Below, piece by piece: positions 1-11,201 of a DNA stretch of 64,000 nucleotides. The notes beneath the pieces are model-generated. The model was not told the origin of the DNA. It did not search any database and saw only the letters and a program-made list of their open reading frames with translations. Each line of letters starts with the position of its first letter. Positions within the stretch are counted from its first letter, which is position 1. The translations under genes and the position numbers were made by a program. The DNA comes from Melanopsichium pennsylvanicum. Taxonomy: Eukaryota; Basidiomycota; Ustilaginomycetes; Ustilaginales. The stretch spans positions 186,001 to 250,000 of the forward strand of contig OAPG01000017.1 in NCBI GenBank assembly GCA_900208305.1, read 5' to 3'.

Positions 1-617
1 TATTTCCTGTTAGTTTAAGTCGCGAACCGTGGGTGAGTTTAAAGCTCGCAACTAGATAATACAGGAGTGAGCGTAAGCTACAGCTCAGAACACAGCCAGA
101 AGGGAGGGGTGGGAAAGGCAGAAACGTGCAAAGGAGATCACAGCCGCGCAATCGTCCCAACGTTAACGTTCAAGACGACGTGCTACTTGAGAGATGTTTC
201 GGATGTTCTTCATTTCTTTTGTGCAAAGAGAGGGTGTAGTGTACGTAAGGAAACCGTTCATGGGTGGAACGGGGAATGCATTGGAATGTGGTGGAAGAGA
301 AAAAGATGAGTGGCGAGTGGTTTGATTGTCTCGTGATCGTAGAAGGCCAATTTGAATGAAGGATATCGAGGATTTGTTTAAGTGTGTTTGATAGAGCCGG
401 GGTCGACAAAAGAAATGAAAAGAAAAGAGAAAAGCTTTGCTTGGTGGGAGAGTTGCTAAAAACACAAGAAGTACCCGCACATCAAACCCTTAATTTTGTT
501 TCACCTCGACCTTATCCCTGATTCACGTGCAAATCCACAGAGATGATCATGTCGCCTTTTTGGTTGTCGGAGCAGCGATGATGATAGATGAATGTTGGAA
601 AAAGGTGTGCGAGCTGA
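1..617. other. Left edge, no gene seen
   Basis: This stretch lies downstream of the eL33 stop codon and probably holds its 3' untranslated region. I see only short overlapping frames with no recognisable product, no tRNA-like B box and no repeat. A gene entering from the left cannot be excluded. Confidence 0.5.
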
Positions 618-1800
618 TTAGATGCTGGAAGGGTAGAGCATGATGCGGACGCGAGCGGCGAAAGCCTGAGGAGGAATGTTGTGTGCGAACTTGGCACGGA
701 CAACACCAGAGTTACCGTGAGGGCGGGTGATGCGACCCCAGAGAACGCGGATTTTGGAGCCACGGACCTCCTTGGTGGCCTTGTATACGTAGGCAACACG
801 CTTGCCGAGGTAGAACTTGGCCTCGTCGGTCTTCTCGACACCCTCGATCTTGATGAGGGAGGTGTGGCACTTGGCAACGCGCTGCGAGCGCTTGTGGCCC
901 ATGATCCTTCCCTTGACGTAAAGACGAGACTGCATGTGGTGAAAATGGGGTGGTGGAAACAGGTCAGCAAGTATTCCGATGCGTGTGACGGATGTTGAAA
1001 AACCATAAGAACAACGCAGAGCAACCGAAGTGGCTGGGATTGTAACGCTAGCTGAAGATCGGTGACTGAAGGATTAAGTAGGTGATACGAGAAGGTATGT
1101 CTGTCCGTCGCAAATCATCGACGCAGGCGCAATACAGAATCGATGTGGAGGACAGCCACGTTCGCAAGGCGTGCTGCCAATGCTGCTTATGCTTCCTAAT
1201 CCAGACCTTGCCCCATACTGCAAGTCGCGCCAGACGCGAGCAAAATGCCCTCGGTTCCCGGATAGAATGATTAGGCCAGCTCCCTTGTCCGCAGTGTGTA
1301 ATTCTCTCCAATGCACTTTTTGAACCACGGCTGACAGTATCCCCTTGACATGCTCTTGCCCGGATCCAAGCTCATCGTCCATATCTTCGGTCTCCGTGAA
1401 GTCAAGAGTGGTCTTTGGATGTCCAATGGTTGTGTAACATGGCTCATTAAATTGCTTTGCCGAGCACTGCTCCGGCGATGAACCCAACGTTCGCATTTGC
1501 AATGTCTGAGTTTGCATCTATATCCCACCCTTCGAGTGCCAAATTATGCTGGAGCGATCATATCGCGTGTACCATTTGTGCTGACAAGCTGGGGCTATGC
1601 TATGGAGATGCGATGGTTTGGAAGATATCCAGCTGACAATGGTCGTCGTAAAAGTCGTCTTAGTGGTATGAACGATACGGCATAGGTACAATGTTGCCTG
1701 AATTTGGTGACTGCTGCAATGTCGGCGGCGTGGTCATGTGTTGGCGAAGTGGCTGTCTGCGTTGTTGAATGTGGCTTGATCATACATGATAGCTTACCAT
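618..1800 (-). CDS. RPL33: 60S ribosomal protein eL33 (L33/L35Ae)
   Basis: Structural protein of the large cytosolic ribosomal subunit. The main exon (929 down to 618) encodes the family signatures [37 protein letters not shown] and THGNSG-like [13 protein letters not shown], ending in RIMLYPSSI; the family is about 105 residues long. The frame can open at an ATG at 935, but that ATG sits inside ATGCAG, which is preceded by a CTGAC branch site and a pyrimidine tract and so looks like a 3' splice site. A matching 5' site, ATG followed by GTAAGC, lies at 1800-1798. I therefore propose a first exon consisting only of ATG, an 868-bp intron (930-1797) and a 104-residue protein starting MSRLYVKG. 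Family assignment is certain; the remote first exon is inference. No box C/D snoRNA was found in the intron. It is divergent from BUD20. Confidence 0.85.
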
Positions 1801-2433
1801 TTTGACGATATGTGATGTGTTGATGGTCTTGACGGTGGAGCAGAAGGTGAGTCTCGTCGCTTGACTTGGCTGGCGTTAGTGGTGCGGAATTGGCTCAATT
1901 CGAGATTTCGCAGATCGCAACCTTGAATAATAGCGCGGGCCATCGAGCCCCAGTCCAGTCCAGCCCAGATCAGCTCAGACCGGTCCAGCTGCGACTCGAA
2001 CCCAGCTCAATCTTGAACCCCATTTTCCAAGTTGCTGTGGGCCATCCAAGGATTGCGGGATGAGCCGAAGCTATCCTCGGCCGAGGACACGTGATTACAA
2101 TGAATTTAATCGATCGAATCGATCGAAGAATGGATTCCGAATCGATCAAGGCCCGATAAGCGATGCACAAATCCAAAATTTTGAAATTTTAAATTTGAGC
2201 CAAAGGGAGACCCTTACTGCATCTCTGCAACTTTTTGTCGAATTTGTGGGCATTGCTGAACCGCGGATACTGTAAATAAGTGCACCCTGTCTCTCGCCAT
2301 ATCAAAGCGGGAATGTATGCCATCGCCACCATCATCACCATTGATCAATTGTCCCTTCTTACATCTGATCAGATCAAACATTTTCACTCGCACATACTCA
2401 TTCACCCATCTCGGATCTCGTACAACCACTACC
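1801..2433. promoter_or_regulatory. Divergent promoter region, eL33 / BUD20
   Basis: Intergenic DNA between two divergently transcribed ribosome genes. It contains ATCGATCGA repeats (2108-2130, with another ATCGATC at about 2142) and a TACTGTA heptamer at 2269-2275, a motif shared with other divergent promoters of the window. No ORF or RNA gene is supported. Confidence 0.5.
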
Positions 2434-2823
2434 ATGACACGCACACGACACGGCAAGAAGACACATCACGCTCGACGTGATGTCAAACGCGCTATGCGGA
2501 CAAGAGCCCGTAAGCTCGATCCAGATCAGATCCAGGCTAGCCTCAACGACCCCAGAAAGCTCGACGAGCTGCAAAATCCCAAGGAGCTCGATCTTGACAA
2601 GGCCGGTCTCGGTCTATTCTACTGCGTCGAGTGCGACCGAAACTTTCCGTCGCAGAAGGACCAGCTTACCCACATCGCTTCCAAGCTTCACAAACGTAGA
2701 GCTAAGAAAATCACCGAGGAACCCGCCTACACTATCGAGGAGAGCTTGAGGGCTGTTGGCATTGGTATCGACAACAAGCAGCGCACGCCCAAGGCTGCTG
2801 AGCCTACCCAGGAGATGGCCTGA
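2434..2823 (+). CDS. BUD20: C2H2 zinc-finger ribosome-export factor Bud20
   Basis: Shuttling pre-60S factor (Bud20 in yeast, ZNF593 in human) that binds late nuclear pre-60S particles and aids their export. The 129-residue protein starts MTRTRHGKKTHHARR, a basic N-terminus typical of the family. A single JAZ-type C2H2 finger covers about residues 65-88 (FYCVECDRNF followed by HIASKLHKRR, spacing C-X2-C-X12-H-X5-H) and runs into a lysine/arginine stretch. The tail contains PAYTIEESLRAVGIG, matching the conserved post-finger segment. The start is the first ATG with a good context (CTACCATGA). It is divergent from eL33, so both genes from this promoter serve 60S biogenesis. No intron. High confidence. 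Confidence 0.93.
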   Translation: MTRTRHGKKTHHARRDVKRAMRTRARKLDPDQIQASLNDPRKLDELQNPKELDLDKAGLGLFYCVECDRNFPSQKDQLTHIASKLHKRRAKKITEEPAYTIEESLRAVGIGIDNKQRTPKAAEPTQEMA

Positions 2824-3627
2824 ACGGCAGTTCACTCCGCCGATCCGGCAACATCATCCCAATGCTTGCCCCCTTGGAAATGTTATTTTCCATAACAAAA
2901 AGCTTCTCTCTTGCAACATTCATGGCTCATGCCGCTCACAACCAGAGTTTCACCCGCATTATGGCTTATGAAATGTCTATCTCAGAGTTACTATTGCAAC
3001 GCATCACAATCCCACTTCCAACATCACTGTACATGTTCAAACGTATCAAAGAGCTTCGACGCTCGCGGCTTATCTAGAACAAGCTTCTCATAACAAGCAA
3101 GCTCGAATGCTTAACCCAATATACCCCTTGTGTCACACTCTCTGACTCTCGCATTATGTATTCCTATGCAATCTAATACTGTCTTCCGTTCATCAAACTT
3201 GCTCCCCATGTGATGCTTCGTTTTTCGGCCGTGATGTGAGGCCTAACAGGCATGGCGACGTTGTAATAGGCTCCTTCACGCCAAGTCACCATGCCATTTT
3301 GGGCACGGGTAAGAGAGCTTTGCAAAGGAAAAAGCTCGGAATAAGTGCTTAATCAACTCATCCCGAGGAAACCACACATTTGGATTGCGCCCTTCGTTTC
3401 TCTTTTTTTATTTTGTTTTTTTTTATTTTTTTATCTTTTTGGTTGGACAGAGTGGAGCAGTTCCGACGTCCGAGAAAAACACAAACAACATGGAAAGATA
3501 CAATCAACACGAAGAATCACATACGCGCTCTTCATCAGCACTCGAGTGTTTGTGTACAAGCTGTCGTCTTCATCGTCGCCGTTCACAGCAGCAGCCGGGT
3601 CATCACCATCGTACACAGAGGCGCACC
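2824..3627. other. BUD20 3' region and NUP85 leader
   Basis: Contains the BUD20 3' flank and a long pyrimidine-rich leader (T-rich tract about 3402-3440) upstream of NUP85. An in-frame upstream ATG at 3490 could extend NUP85 by 46 residues. No separate gene is supported. Confidence 0.5.
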
Positions 3628-5766
3628 ATGTCTGCCAACAACTCAGCAGCGCCTATAGTCAGCTATGACTGGGGCACATCCTCTGACCTCAAAGCGCTCT
3701 ACACCCAGACCTTTACCATCTTCATTTCCTTACAACGCATTCACCAGGAGGCTCTCCTTACAGATAGCGCAGGCCATGGCGCAGCCGGCACATCCGTTCT
3801 TCCATCGGCAGAGACCATCCAATACTATAACAGAATAAGCGAGCTTTACGCACGTGCTATCCAAGACTATCTCGAAAGGATTCAACTCGATGACACCGCA
3901 GACAATGCACAGTTTCAGACGTGGCGCGACGCACAGACGATCCTCAGACTTGCAGAGGTTCTGTACTATCCAAAAGATGGTCGAGGCATCAGCGTTGTCG
4001 GCGAAGAGCTCTTGCATTGGCTGAACTCATTTGACGTTGCACCTACCACAGAAGAGGGTCAAGAGATCGCAGAATCAGCAGTACCCCACGAGCACCTGTC
4101 GTATTGGGACTACGTACTTAGATGCGTTCTTCGCGGCTTCCACACTTCAGCAGCTTCCGTCCTCACATCGCTCAACTCACACTCTTCAGCCGTCATACGC
4201 AGAGTTGCGCAAAAAGCAGCAAAGCTTCTCTCGTCACTTCCAAGATCCACCCAATTTTCCATGGAACACGAGTTTATTGCTGCTCATCGCAGCTGGCTCG
4301 GCTCCGTTCGAAAACTCATCAGCGGACTAGAGCAAGAGATGGACGAAATGGAGGTCGAAGGAGGCAACACTGAAGAAGTGGAGGACGAGAGACTCGAATA
4401 CGAAGCGCAATTCAGGTGTCTTCTCGAGCTCATGGCTGGGGTCAAAGATCGCATTTTCGAGGCATGCGAAGACTGGCGCGAGGCTCTTGGTGCATGGGGC
4501 ACCCTCGTGCACCCTACTCTCAAGCGCGACGATGTTCCAACAACCGCAGCCATCATCTTGGAGAAGTTTCCGATCGACGGCACCATCCCAGGCGAGATTG
4601 TGCAACAGCATTTGATCAAGGGCGAGGTACATCAAGCTGTGCAGAAGGCGCAGGGTGTCGACATCTGGCTTGGAGCTCATCTGGGCGATCTCGCAGACAA
4701 GGTGGGTCTATTGGAGGATGGACAGCAAGCAGAAGCGAACGACTTGCGTCAGGAGCTGTTGCTCAAGTACGCACAGGAGCTGTTGGACGAGCAGGGGCTG
4801 TGGAGGATCAGTATCGACTACTTGGCTGCATGCGGAGTTGCGGGGAGAAAGAAGATGTCGCATGTCATCTTGTCGGTACCACTAGATGGTCCGGACTCGG
4901 CGGATGAGGACGAGGAAGGTGGCGCGGATGAAGACATGGGTGAAGCTGCTGACGATTCCACGAAGAGAAAAGCTAAGCGCTTGGAAAGAGCCGAGCAGGT
5001 GCTCAGAGCTTGTTCGGAACATGGCCTCGAGTTAGAGGCTCGCGTCGTTTGCCGAAGGATGTCGAGAACCTTGATGGAACAGGGTGAGTATGGGGTGGCA
5101 ATCGCATACTGTGTGCGAGCATCAGATACGGTCCTTATCCGCACAATCGCCGATCGCATCTTGGGAGAGTACATTACCAAAGGTGCGGAAACGTTTTATC
5201 AGATTGTCGACTCGTTCCCTTCTTCACTCATTTCGCCGGGTGACGGATTCGACCTGATGGGCGACGACTTGAGCAACGACCTTGCTCTCAGCAGGCATGC
5301 CCGAGGGTTCTTTTCGAATCGACTTGCGTTTCTTGCACGCTTCCGCGATTTCCACCGTCTATACACTGATGGACAGTGGGCTGCAGCAGCTGGTCTTCTG
5401 GTTGAATTGGTGACAACAGAGGCCGCACCGGAACGCTTCCTGGCGGTGCTCCTCGTCGACGCAATCCCATTGCTCGAAGACGGCCAGGCAACGTGGTTCG
5501 ATCGCTCGCAGACATTCGAGCTAATCCGCACCGTCGAGCGCATCACCAACGCAGTTTCGATGCACCCGGACATGTCGGAACACTTCCTTGGCTACCTCGA
5601 CCAGCTTCTGGGCGTGGAAACGTCGCAAGAGAAAGAGAAGAGCAAAGAGCTCGGTTCGACAAAGCACTTGTACACTATCAAGGCGTCAGATAAGCTGGAT
5701 GCGGTCAGGTTGTCATTGGCCCGCAACCTCGCGCGTGTGGGTGTGATGCAGGTCGGCATTGCATAA
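3628..5766 (+). CDS. NUP85: Nucleoporin Nup85 (Nup84/Nup107 Y-complex)
   Basis: Scaffold nucleoporin of the Y-shaped (Nup84/Nup107-160) complex. The predicted product is 712 residues, all alpha-helical in appearance. The C-terminal half carries the most recognisable Nup85 block: FLARFRDFHRLY, then AAAAGLLVELVTTEAAPERF and LLVDAIPLLEDGQ, followed by FDRSQTFELIRTVE. An acidic low-complexity insertion (SADEDEEGGADEDMGEAADD) interrupts the helical repeats around residues 422-442. I chose the ATG at 3628 for its CACCATG context and because the upstream in-frame alternative (3490) would add a low-complexity Arg/His/Gln-rich stretch. No intron is needed. Its downstream neighbour RFC3 is on the same strand, 476 bp away. 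Assignment is by family block recognition; Nup84/107 is the less likely alternative. Confidence 0.8.
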   Translation: MSANNSAAPIVSYDWGTSSDLKALYTQTFTIFISLQRIHQEALLTDSAGHGAAGTSVLPSAETIQYYNRISELYARAIQDYLERIQLDDTADNAQFQTWRDAQTILRLAEVLYYPKDGRGISVVGEELLHWLNSFDVAPTTEEGQEIAESAVPHEHLSYWDYVLRCVLRGFHTSAASVLTSLNSHSSAVIRRVAQKAAKLLSSLPRSTQFSMEHEFIAAHRSWLGSVRKLISGLEQEMDEMEVEGGNTEEVEDERLEYEAQFRCLLELMAGVKDRIFEACEDWREALGAWGTLVHPTLKRDDVPTTAAIILEKFPIDGTIPGEIVQQHLIKGEVHQAVQKAQGVDIWLGAHLGDLADKVGLLEDGQQAEANDLRQELLLKYAQELLDEQGLWRISIDYLAACGVAGRKKMSHVILSVPLDGPDSADEDEEGGADEDMGEAADDSTKRKAKRLERAEQVLRACSEHGLELEARVVCRRMSRTLMEQGEYGVAIAYCVRASDTVLIRTIADRILGEYITKGAETFYQIVDSFPSSLISPGDGFDLMGDDLSNDLALSRHARGFFSNRLAFLARFRDFHRLYTDGQWAAAAGLLVELVTTEAAPERFLAVLLVDAIPLLEDGQATWFDRSQTFELIRTVERITNAVSMHPDMSEHFLGYLDQLLGVETSQEKEKSKELGSTKHLYTIKASDKLDAVRLSLARNLARVGVMQVGIA

Positions 5767-6242
5767 AGTAAATTAATATAACACTTCAATGTGACTTTGA
5801 TACACCATCGACGTTTTCAACGGAAGAGCGAGATCCTGAGCGTGAAGGGTGTGTCAAGGCGTGACCCAGATCGCCATACAAAGATGATGCGACCGTGCGC
5901 ACTGCACAGCTGCACATCAGTTGGCAATGATGAACATTCGAAAATCGAGCGATTGTGGGAGCGTATGAAGCAGCTCCGAAAGCAACGCAACAACAGAGTT
6001 GGAGAAAATTGAGAAATGCGCTCGAACGCCTCTCACGAGAAACGTCGCGTTAAGTGGTTGCTGAAAAGGTGACAGACACATTTGGCCGATTCCAAAAAAA
6101 GAACAACAGATTCACATGGCAGCCATCAGAATGCTTCTCACCCCTTATCGCCTGCTCATAACCATCACCTTCACCATCTCGACACAACAAAGTCACAACA
6201 GCAGCGTTGAACCGATCAGCATTTATAAGTCGATACGTCAGC
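5767..6242. other. Intergenic, NUP85 to RFC3
   Basis: Tandem intergenic region holding the 3' end of NUP85 and the RFC3 promoter and leader. I see no conserved ORF, tRNA or repeat. Confidence 0.5.
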
Positions 6243-7399
6243 ATGGCATCCAAAGGCAAGGGCAGGGCGGACGACTCCGCAGCCTCCGCAACCGACCAGC
6301 AACTTGATCTTCTCCCATGGGTCGAAAAGTATCGACCTACCACGCTCGAAGACCTCGTCTCGCACAAAGACATCACTTCCACCATCCAGAACTTCATCGA
6401 CAAGAACCGCCTGCCACATCTCCTCTTCTACGGCCCACCTGGTACCGGTAAAACTTCCACAATCCTCGCCATGGCACGCAAGATCTTTGGCCCGCAGTTC
6501 CGCAATAGCGTCCTTGAGCTCAACGCGTCCGACGACAGAGGTATCGAAGTGGTTCGAGAGCAGATCAAGAGTTTCGCTAGCACCAAGAGCGTCTTCTCAT
6601 CCAAAGGTGGCTTCAAGCTCATCGTGCTTGACGAAGCCGATGCAATGACCCAAGCCGCTCAGGGCGCGTTAAGAAGAGTTATCGAACAGTATACTAAGAA
6701 CGTAAGATTCTGCATCATCTGCAACTATGTCAACAAGATCATCCCCGCCATTCAATCACGTTGCACGCGCTTCCGATTCAACCCTCTCGAGCTCGATCAA
6801 GTCGAAGACCGCCTCAACCACGTCATCGAAAATGAGGCTTGCAAGATCACTCAGGATGGTAAAGAGGCCTTGCTGAAGCTCTCGAGGGGTGACATGCGTC
6901 GCGCCCTGAACGTTTTGCAAGCCTGCCACGCAGCCTCGGACCACATTGACGAAACAGCAGTGTACAACTGTACAGGAAATCCACACCCACAAGACATCGA
7001 AGCAATCATGAAATCGATGATGGAGGACGAATTTATGACGGCATACCAGACCATTTCAAGTTTAAAGACAGCAAAGGGTATCGCATTGGCCGATATGATC
7101 AGTGGAGTCTACGACTTGTTGGTAACCATCAAGCTTCCCGCCAAGTCAAGGATCTATCTTCTTGATCACCTAGCAGACACAGAGTAAGCTTCAACGTCAC
7201 CTCCCTAACGAATCCCACCTTAATATTCTTCGCGCATTCCATCGAGTCCCTGTATTGAACATCAACCTGACCAAAACCTCTTCTTCGCCTCTTTGCTTCA
7301 TCATGCAGACACCGATTGAGCACAGGCGGCTCGGAAAAGATCCAACTCACAGCATTGCTCGGCGCCGTCAAGGTCGCTGTGGAGCTCTCGCAAACGTGA
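6243..7399 (+). CDS. RFC3: Replication factor C subunit 3 (clamp loader)
   Basis: Small ATPase subunit of the RFC clamp loader, which opens and loads PCNA; equivalent to yeast Rfc3 and human RFC5. It has an RFC N-terminal box (LPWVEKYRPTTLEDLVSH), Walker A GPPGTGKT near residues 65-72, NASDDRG, Walker B LIVLDEADAMT and the arginine-finger SRC motif (IQSRCTRFRF). Two exons: 6243-7183 and 7309-7399. The 125-bp intron starts GTAAGC, has a CTGAC branch site near 7267 and ends ATGCAG. Without splicing the frame stops at once in GAGTAA; with splicing it continues HRLSTGGSEKIQLTALLGA, the expected family C-terminus. Final length 343 residues, against about 340 in yeast. The ATG at 6243 is the first true in-frame ATG. 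Confidence 0.95.
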
Positions 7400-7613
7400 C
7401 TCCGCTTTTGTACGCAAGTTACAAATTCACACACGCTCAATGCATTGCATTTTCTGTTTCTTCCCTACTCAGCATCTCATGCATGGAAACTTTCACACAT
7501 GACGACCCTTGACTTGGTTTAAAGATTGACTATGTGGATGTCAGTGTGTATTCATTCCGTCGCGACTGACTAAAGAAAAGAAGCATTCTCCCGCTAATCT
7601 AAGCAGCGGGAGC
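7400..7613. terminator. Convergent 3' region RFC3 / AMD1
   Basis: A short 214-bp convergent intergenic region in which both transcripts must end. The inverted repeat CCCGCT...AGCGGG at 7591-7610 (cccgctaatctaagcagcggg) lies just past the AMD1 stop and could form a small hairpin. No poly(A) signal is assigned with confidence. Confidence 0.3.
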
Positions 7614-10433
7614 CTAGTTCTGCCAGACCAAGTCAAGTTCCTCCCTCAGAGTCTCTTCCCTGAATCGGAGTCGAATATCAGGTACGTTGCTCTTGGCAAC
7701 CACGTTACCCCTAGGCCCAGGCAACTGGAAGTTGGGTCCCAACCAGTGTCGTTTGATCTCCATCTCCCAACCTGACTGCATGACCGAGTTCCTCGCCAAC
7801 TCGCACATATCGGCCGGCGTCAGCTTGTAGATCTGTGTTGCGACCGAGTATTCCTCCAACAATGGCTCTTTGGACAAGTGGAATTGGAGCGGGTCGTCTG
7901 TGCTGATCGAGACGTTCATGCCGAGCTTGAGGAAGTTAGGGAAGGGATTGCGCTCGTACGAAAGGAACAGAGCGTTGTTGGACAGTGGCGACATGGCCAA
8001 GCCGATTTGCTTTAGGTAGTACAAGTACTGCAAGGCGGGGACCTTTCGGAGCAAGATACCGTGCGAGATGGATTGCGAAGTCAAGAAAGCGGCGGCCATG
8101 TGATCGGTATCACCCGCTTCACCAGCGTGAGGTCGAAGCACAAAGGTGTTGAACCCGCGAAGCTTTCGCCACTGGTTCAAGCTCGAAATGTTGGCGAACA
8201 TGTAGTAGAGCCAGTAGTTGTAAGGCGGGCTATCCCTGAAGTTCCACAATTTTGGAACGGGGAATTTCTTGTGAACGCGCCTCTCGGGCTTGCTCTCATC
8301 ATCGACGAGATCGAAGCCGACAACGCGCTGCAAGAAGACGTGTAGCTTGGGATGGCTTTGTGGGTTATGAGTGACCTCGAAGAGTGGCTCAAAGACATTG
8401 CGGATGATCTGCTCGAAGTTGTCCACAGTGCCGTTAGCCTTGTAAACGTCGTATAAACGAGGCACCTGAATCAGCCATCGAACGTTAGGACTAAAGAGAC
8501 CGTTGTCGACGACCCAGCTGGCGAGTTTGTCCCACTCGTTCCTGGTTCTACCGTAAATCGAGACACGGTATTCAGCCATTTGATATTTGCTCTGTTCCAA
8601 ATCAGCCATGACTTCCTTGGTGAGCTCGGCGAGATATCGACCCTTGATGAGGTTGTCGGTCTTGAGGAAAATCTCGCGAAGACGCGACTCGCCCATGGGG
8701 TTGTACTTTAAGTTGAATTTATCAAAGCGATGGAAGGCGTCTTGGTGAGCGTGCATGTCGAGTGTGTCGATGCTCAGATCGTAGGCCGTAAGCTTGAGCG
8801 ATTCGAACACTTCTTGCAAGGTGAGGTCCTTTCCGTCACGATGGATAACGATGTCGTCCGGGAAGCGCTTGATCTTGGCTTTGATGAATCGGAGGAGATG
8901 CTTCTGGTTCATCGAGGCACTATGGTGAATGTGAGTATCTACTTTACGGACGTTGTAGAAGTCACGATGAGGGACTCGCTTCATGTCGGCGAGCTCGCGA
9001 TACTCGTTGAGCAGGAAGTAGAGATTCCACTTGCTCTCCAGGTACTTGAGTCGGCGCCAAGCGAAGCTCTTGACGGGTCCGTCAGAGATAACGCCAAGAA
9101 GATAATCCAAGTCTTTAAAGTATTCTCGGATGGTGGGCACACTGAACAGGGGCTCCTTCCTCGGTCCAGTCGGGGTAACGGCGGGGGCTGGCTCATCGAC
9201 GCTTTGAGTTGGGGTCGATAATGCGGAGGGCGCGTCACCCTCATAGATCTGAATCACGCCGGTCTCGTCCATATGCCAGGTGACGTCCGACCCATTGTGA
9301 GTATGCTTGGAAGGGATGACAACGTCCTCATCATGGTAAAGGCCAGGCTTTCCGCCGGTGCTCTCTAGAAGTGCCTGCGCGGCCTGCGCATTTGCGGGAC
9401 TGGCAGGCGGGATAGGAGGAGGAAGAGGATTTACAGAAGTAGGACGCACAACAAAGGACGATTTCGGGGGAGGGTTGAAAAGTTCCCAGTGAGGACGAGG
9501 AGGCGCAGGGTAGATGCGCCATGGTTTAGGCTTGCTACTTTTGGCGTCCCACGAAGAGCCGTCGATCTTGATGGAGCCCTCGGCAACGGGACCAGCGGTT
9601 GTTTGATCGGACTTGTCGCCGTTAGCGGCAGCCTGAAGGGCACAATACTCGGCATCCCAGTTTTTGGGATTGTCCTCCATGGCACCCTGAAGACTAGCAC
9701 CCATATACTTATCCCTCAGCTGAAGACAGGTCTGTAGACTTGTGTAAAGGGCACGCAGCTCGCCCGAGAGCTCGGAGTGCACGGCGACGTTAGAGGCGCT
9801 CAGATGGTTCGCATCGGCGCCAGTCGCATGGGGAGCGGCACCAAGACCAGCCGCAGCTGCTGCTGCCTCGGCAGGCGATGCTGCGAAGTGAGTCTGATCC
9901 TTGGCCGCTTGGACATTGTTATGTTTGGGAACAGAGCCAGGAGCAGACTGAGCTTCGTGAAAGATGGTAGCTACATTGGGAGGAGGCACGGCGCTGCCAT
10001 CCCCGGAGAAGTCAAGGTCGGCATTGGACCTGCGCTCATCTGTGAGCGAGCTGGAGAAGACGGAGGACCTCTCTGCAAGAGAAGTGGATGCAAAGGTGGG
10101 CTCAAGTTCGTTCTGAGACGAAGCAGTGAAAGAGCCGTGGAGGCGGGTTGGAATGTCGATCGCGGGGGTATTTTGGTGGGAAGACGAGATGCGTCGATGA
10201 GCCCAGTAATGGCCATCGGATTCGTGAAGGCGCTTTTCGTCCGCCTCAGAGTAGTGAGAGGCGTCTGCGCGGGTGACCGGAGGGTTTCCGGGAGAGGCAC
10301 CGTCTTGTTCGAGGGCGTTCCTGTCGCTAGACACAGGTGATGAATCTCTGGTGCTGGAGGACTGCATGGACAACGCGCGTGCCATGGCCGAAAGGTTGGC
10401 GTCGGCAGCATTGGGCCTGCGAGTGCCGCACAT
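7614..10433 (-). CDS. AMD1: AMP deaminase
   Basis: Converts AMP to IMP plus ammonia in purine interconversion (EC 3.5.4.6), in the cytosol. The 939-residue protein has a long low-complexity N-terminal regulatory region (about 1-330) and an adenosine/AMP-deaminase TIM barrel from about 430 to the end. Visible landmarks are [10 protein letters not shown] (metal-binding histidines near residue 498), the [12 protein letters not shown] block, [22 protein letters not shown], and STDDPLQFH (metal and catalytic aspartates near 845). It ends ELDLVWQN. Single exon; the start is an ATG. Yeast Amd1 is about 810 residues, so the N-terminal extension is somewhat long but this region is always variable. It is convergent with RFC3 and divergent from the Spc34-like gene. 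Confidence 0.96.
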   Translation of the reverse strand: MCGTRRPNAADANLSAMARALSMQSSSTRDSSPVSSDRNALEQDGASPGNPPVTRADASHYSEADEKRLHESDGHYWAHRRISSSHQNTPAIDIPTRLHGSFTASSQNELEPTFASTSLAERSSVFSSSLTDERRSNADLDFSGDGSAVPPPNVATIFHEAQSAPGSVPKHNNVQAAKDQTHFAASPAEAAAAAAGLGAAPHATGADANHLSASNVAVHSELSGELRALYTSLQTCLQLRDKYMGASLQGAMEDNPKNWDAEYCALQAAANGDKSDQTTAGPVAEGSIKIDGSSWDAKSSKPKPWRIYPAPPRPHWELFNPPPKSSFVVRPTSVNPLPPPIPPASPANAQAAQALLESTGGKPGLYHDEDVVIPSKHTHNGSDVTWHMDETGVIQIYEGDAPSALSTPTQSVDEPAPAVTPTGPRKEPLFSVPTIREYFKDLDYLLGVISDGPVKSFAWRRLKYLESKWNLYFLLNEYRELADMKRVPHRDFYNVRKVDTHIHHSASMNQKHLLRFIKAKIKRFPDDIVIHRDGKDLTLQEVFESLKLTAYDLSIDTLDMHAHQDAFHRFDKFNLKYNPMGESRLREIFLKTDNLIKGRYLAELTKEVMADLEQSKYQMAEYRVSIYGRTRNEWDKLASWVVDNGLFSPNVRWLIQVPRLYDVYKANGTVDNFEQIIRNVFEPLFEVTHNPQSHPKLHVFLQRVVGFDLVDDESKPERRVHKKFPVPKLWNFRDSPPYNYWLYYMFANISSLNQWRKLRGFNTFVLRPHAGEAGDTDHMAAAFLTSQSISHGILLRKVPALQYLYYLKQIGLAMSPLSNNALFLSYERNPFPNFLKLGMNVSISTDDPLQFHLSKEPLLEEYSVATQIYKLTPADMCELARNSVMQSGWEMEIKRHWLGPNFQLPGPRGNVVAKSNVPDIRLRFREETLREELDLVWQN

Positions 10434-11201
10434 GGTGTGGACAGATAACGTCGGAGATTTAAGAAGGGCGTTGCTCTAGAATCGAGAAATGGAAGAGGGT
10501 TAGTTTGGATGTGCAAGCGTGCAGGCAGTAGTGCGATCGCGGTCTGTACTCTTGAAAGATATACTGAGAAAAAGCACAAGTGAGTAAGATTAGGTAGGCA
10601 ACGACGCCAGGAAGAAGAAGAGAGGAGATAGCGACTTGCTCCCTTTATATGTCCATTTTGGCTCAGCAAGCTTGACAGGCCCAAAGGAAACTTTTCGTAG
10701 CCCAGAGACACAGTACAGTACTTTACCGCATATATGGTGAGAGCATCGTGCAAGTTTGGAAATCTGTGACAAAAATTGCAGGCAAGCACATGGCTCAACT
10801 TAGCCCGTCGGACATGACCGAAAGCGGTCACTTAGAAGAATCTCTATCGGTCGAGAGATCTTGGGTGGCATTCAAGGCTCAGGGTCCGACGCGTCGCCCT
10901 GCCTAAATGACACGCGCCGAAGTTTGTTTTCCTGCATGCGTGCGTCTTTAGAAACAACACTCAATTTGACTTTACTTAAGTTATCCTCTCTCTCACCTCA
11001 ACCCCAAAATTCGAGATCGAGCCTCGTCCTACCGTTTACACGGGATCGGGCAAAAGAACAACACAATCAATTCTTCAATATTGCAATCTCGATTTTACGT
11101 GCACAATTTGGTGTCTGTTTGCCGCCACCACAATTTGGTGTCTGTTTGCCGCCACCATCATCATCATCCTCACCACAGATTCAAGTCGTCGCCTCGCAAA
11201 C
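10434..11201. promoter_or_regulatory. Divergent promoter region, AMD1 / SPC34-like
   Basis: Intergenic region between divergent genes. It contains AGTACAGTACT around 10712-10722 (TACAGTA core) about 280 bp upstream of AMD1, and a direct 27-bp duplication in the leader of the right-hand gene. No ORF is supported. Confidence 0.5.
11104..11157 (+). repeat. 27-bp tandem duplication in a 5' leader
   Basis: Two adjacent identical copies of a 27-bp unit beginning CAATTTGGTGTCTGTTTGCC, the first at 11104 and the second at 11131, followed by ATCATC repeats. It lies 45-98 bp upstream of the start codon at 11202, so it is probably transcribed in the leader. Confidence 0.9.

Noticed and set aside
930..1797. 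Box C/D snoRNA in the eL33 intron
   Set aside because: No TGATGA box C with a matching CTGA box D was found on the gene strand; only partial CGATGA matches.
1980..2010. Possible tRNA T-arm (GGTTCGAGTC on the minus strand)
   Set aside because: Four of five T-stem pairs can form, but no A box, acceptor stem or anticodon arm fits upstream.
3385..3627. Extension of NUP85 upstream to about 3385
   Set aside because: The upstream part has no ATG before 3490 and runs through a T-rich tract; the 3490 ATG adds only low-complexity residues, so 3628 is preferred.
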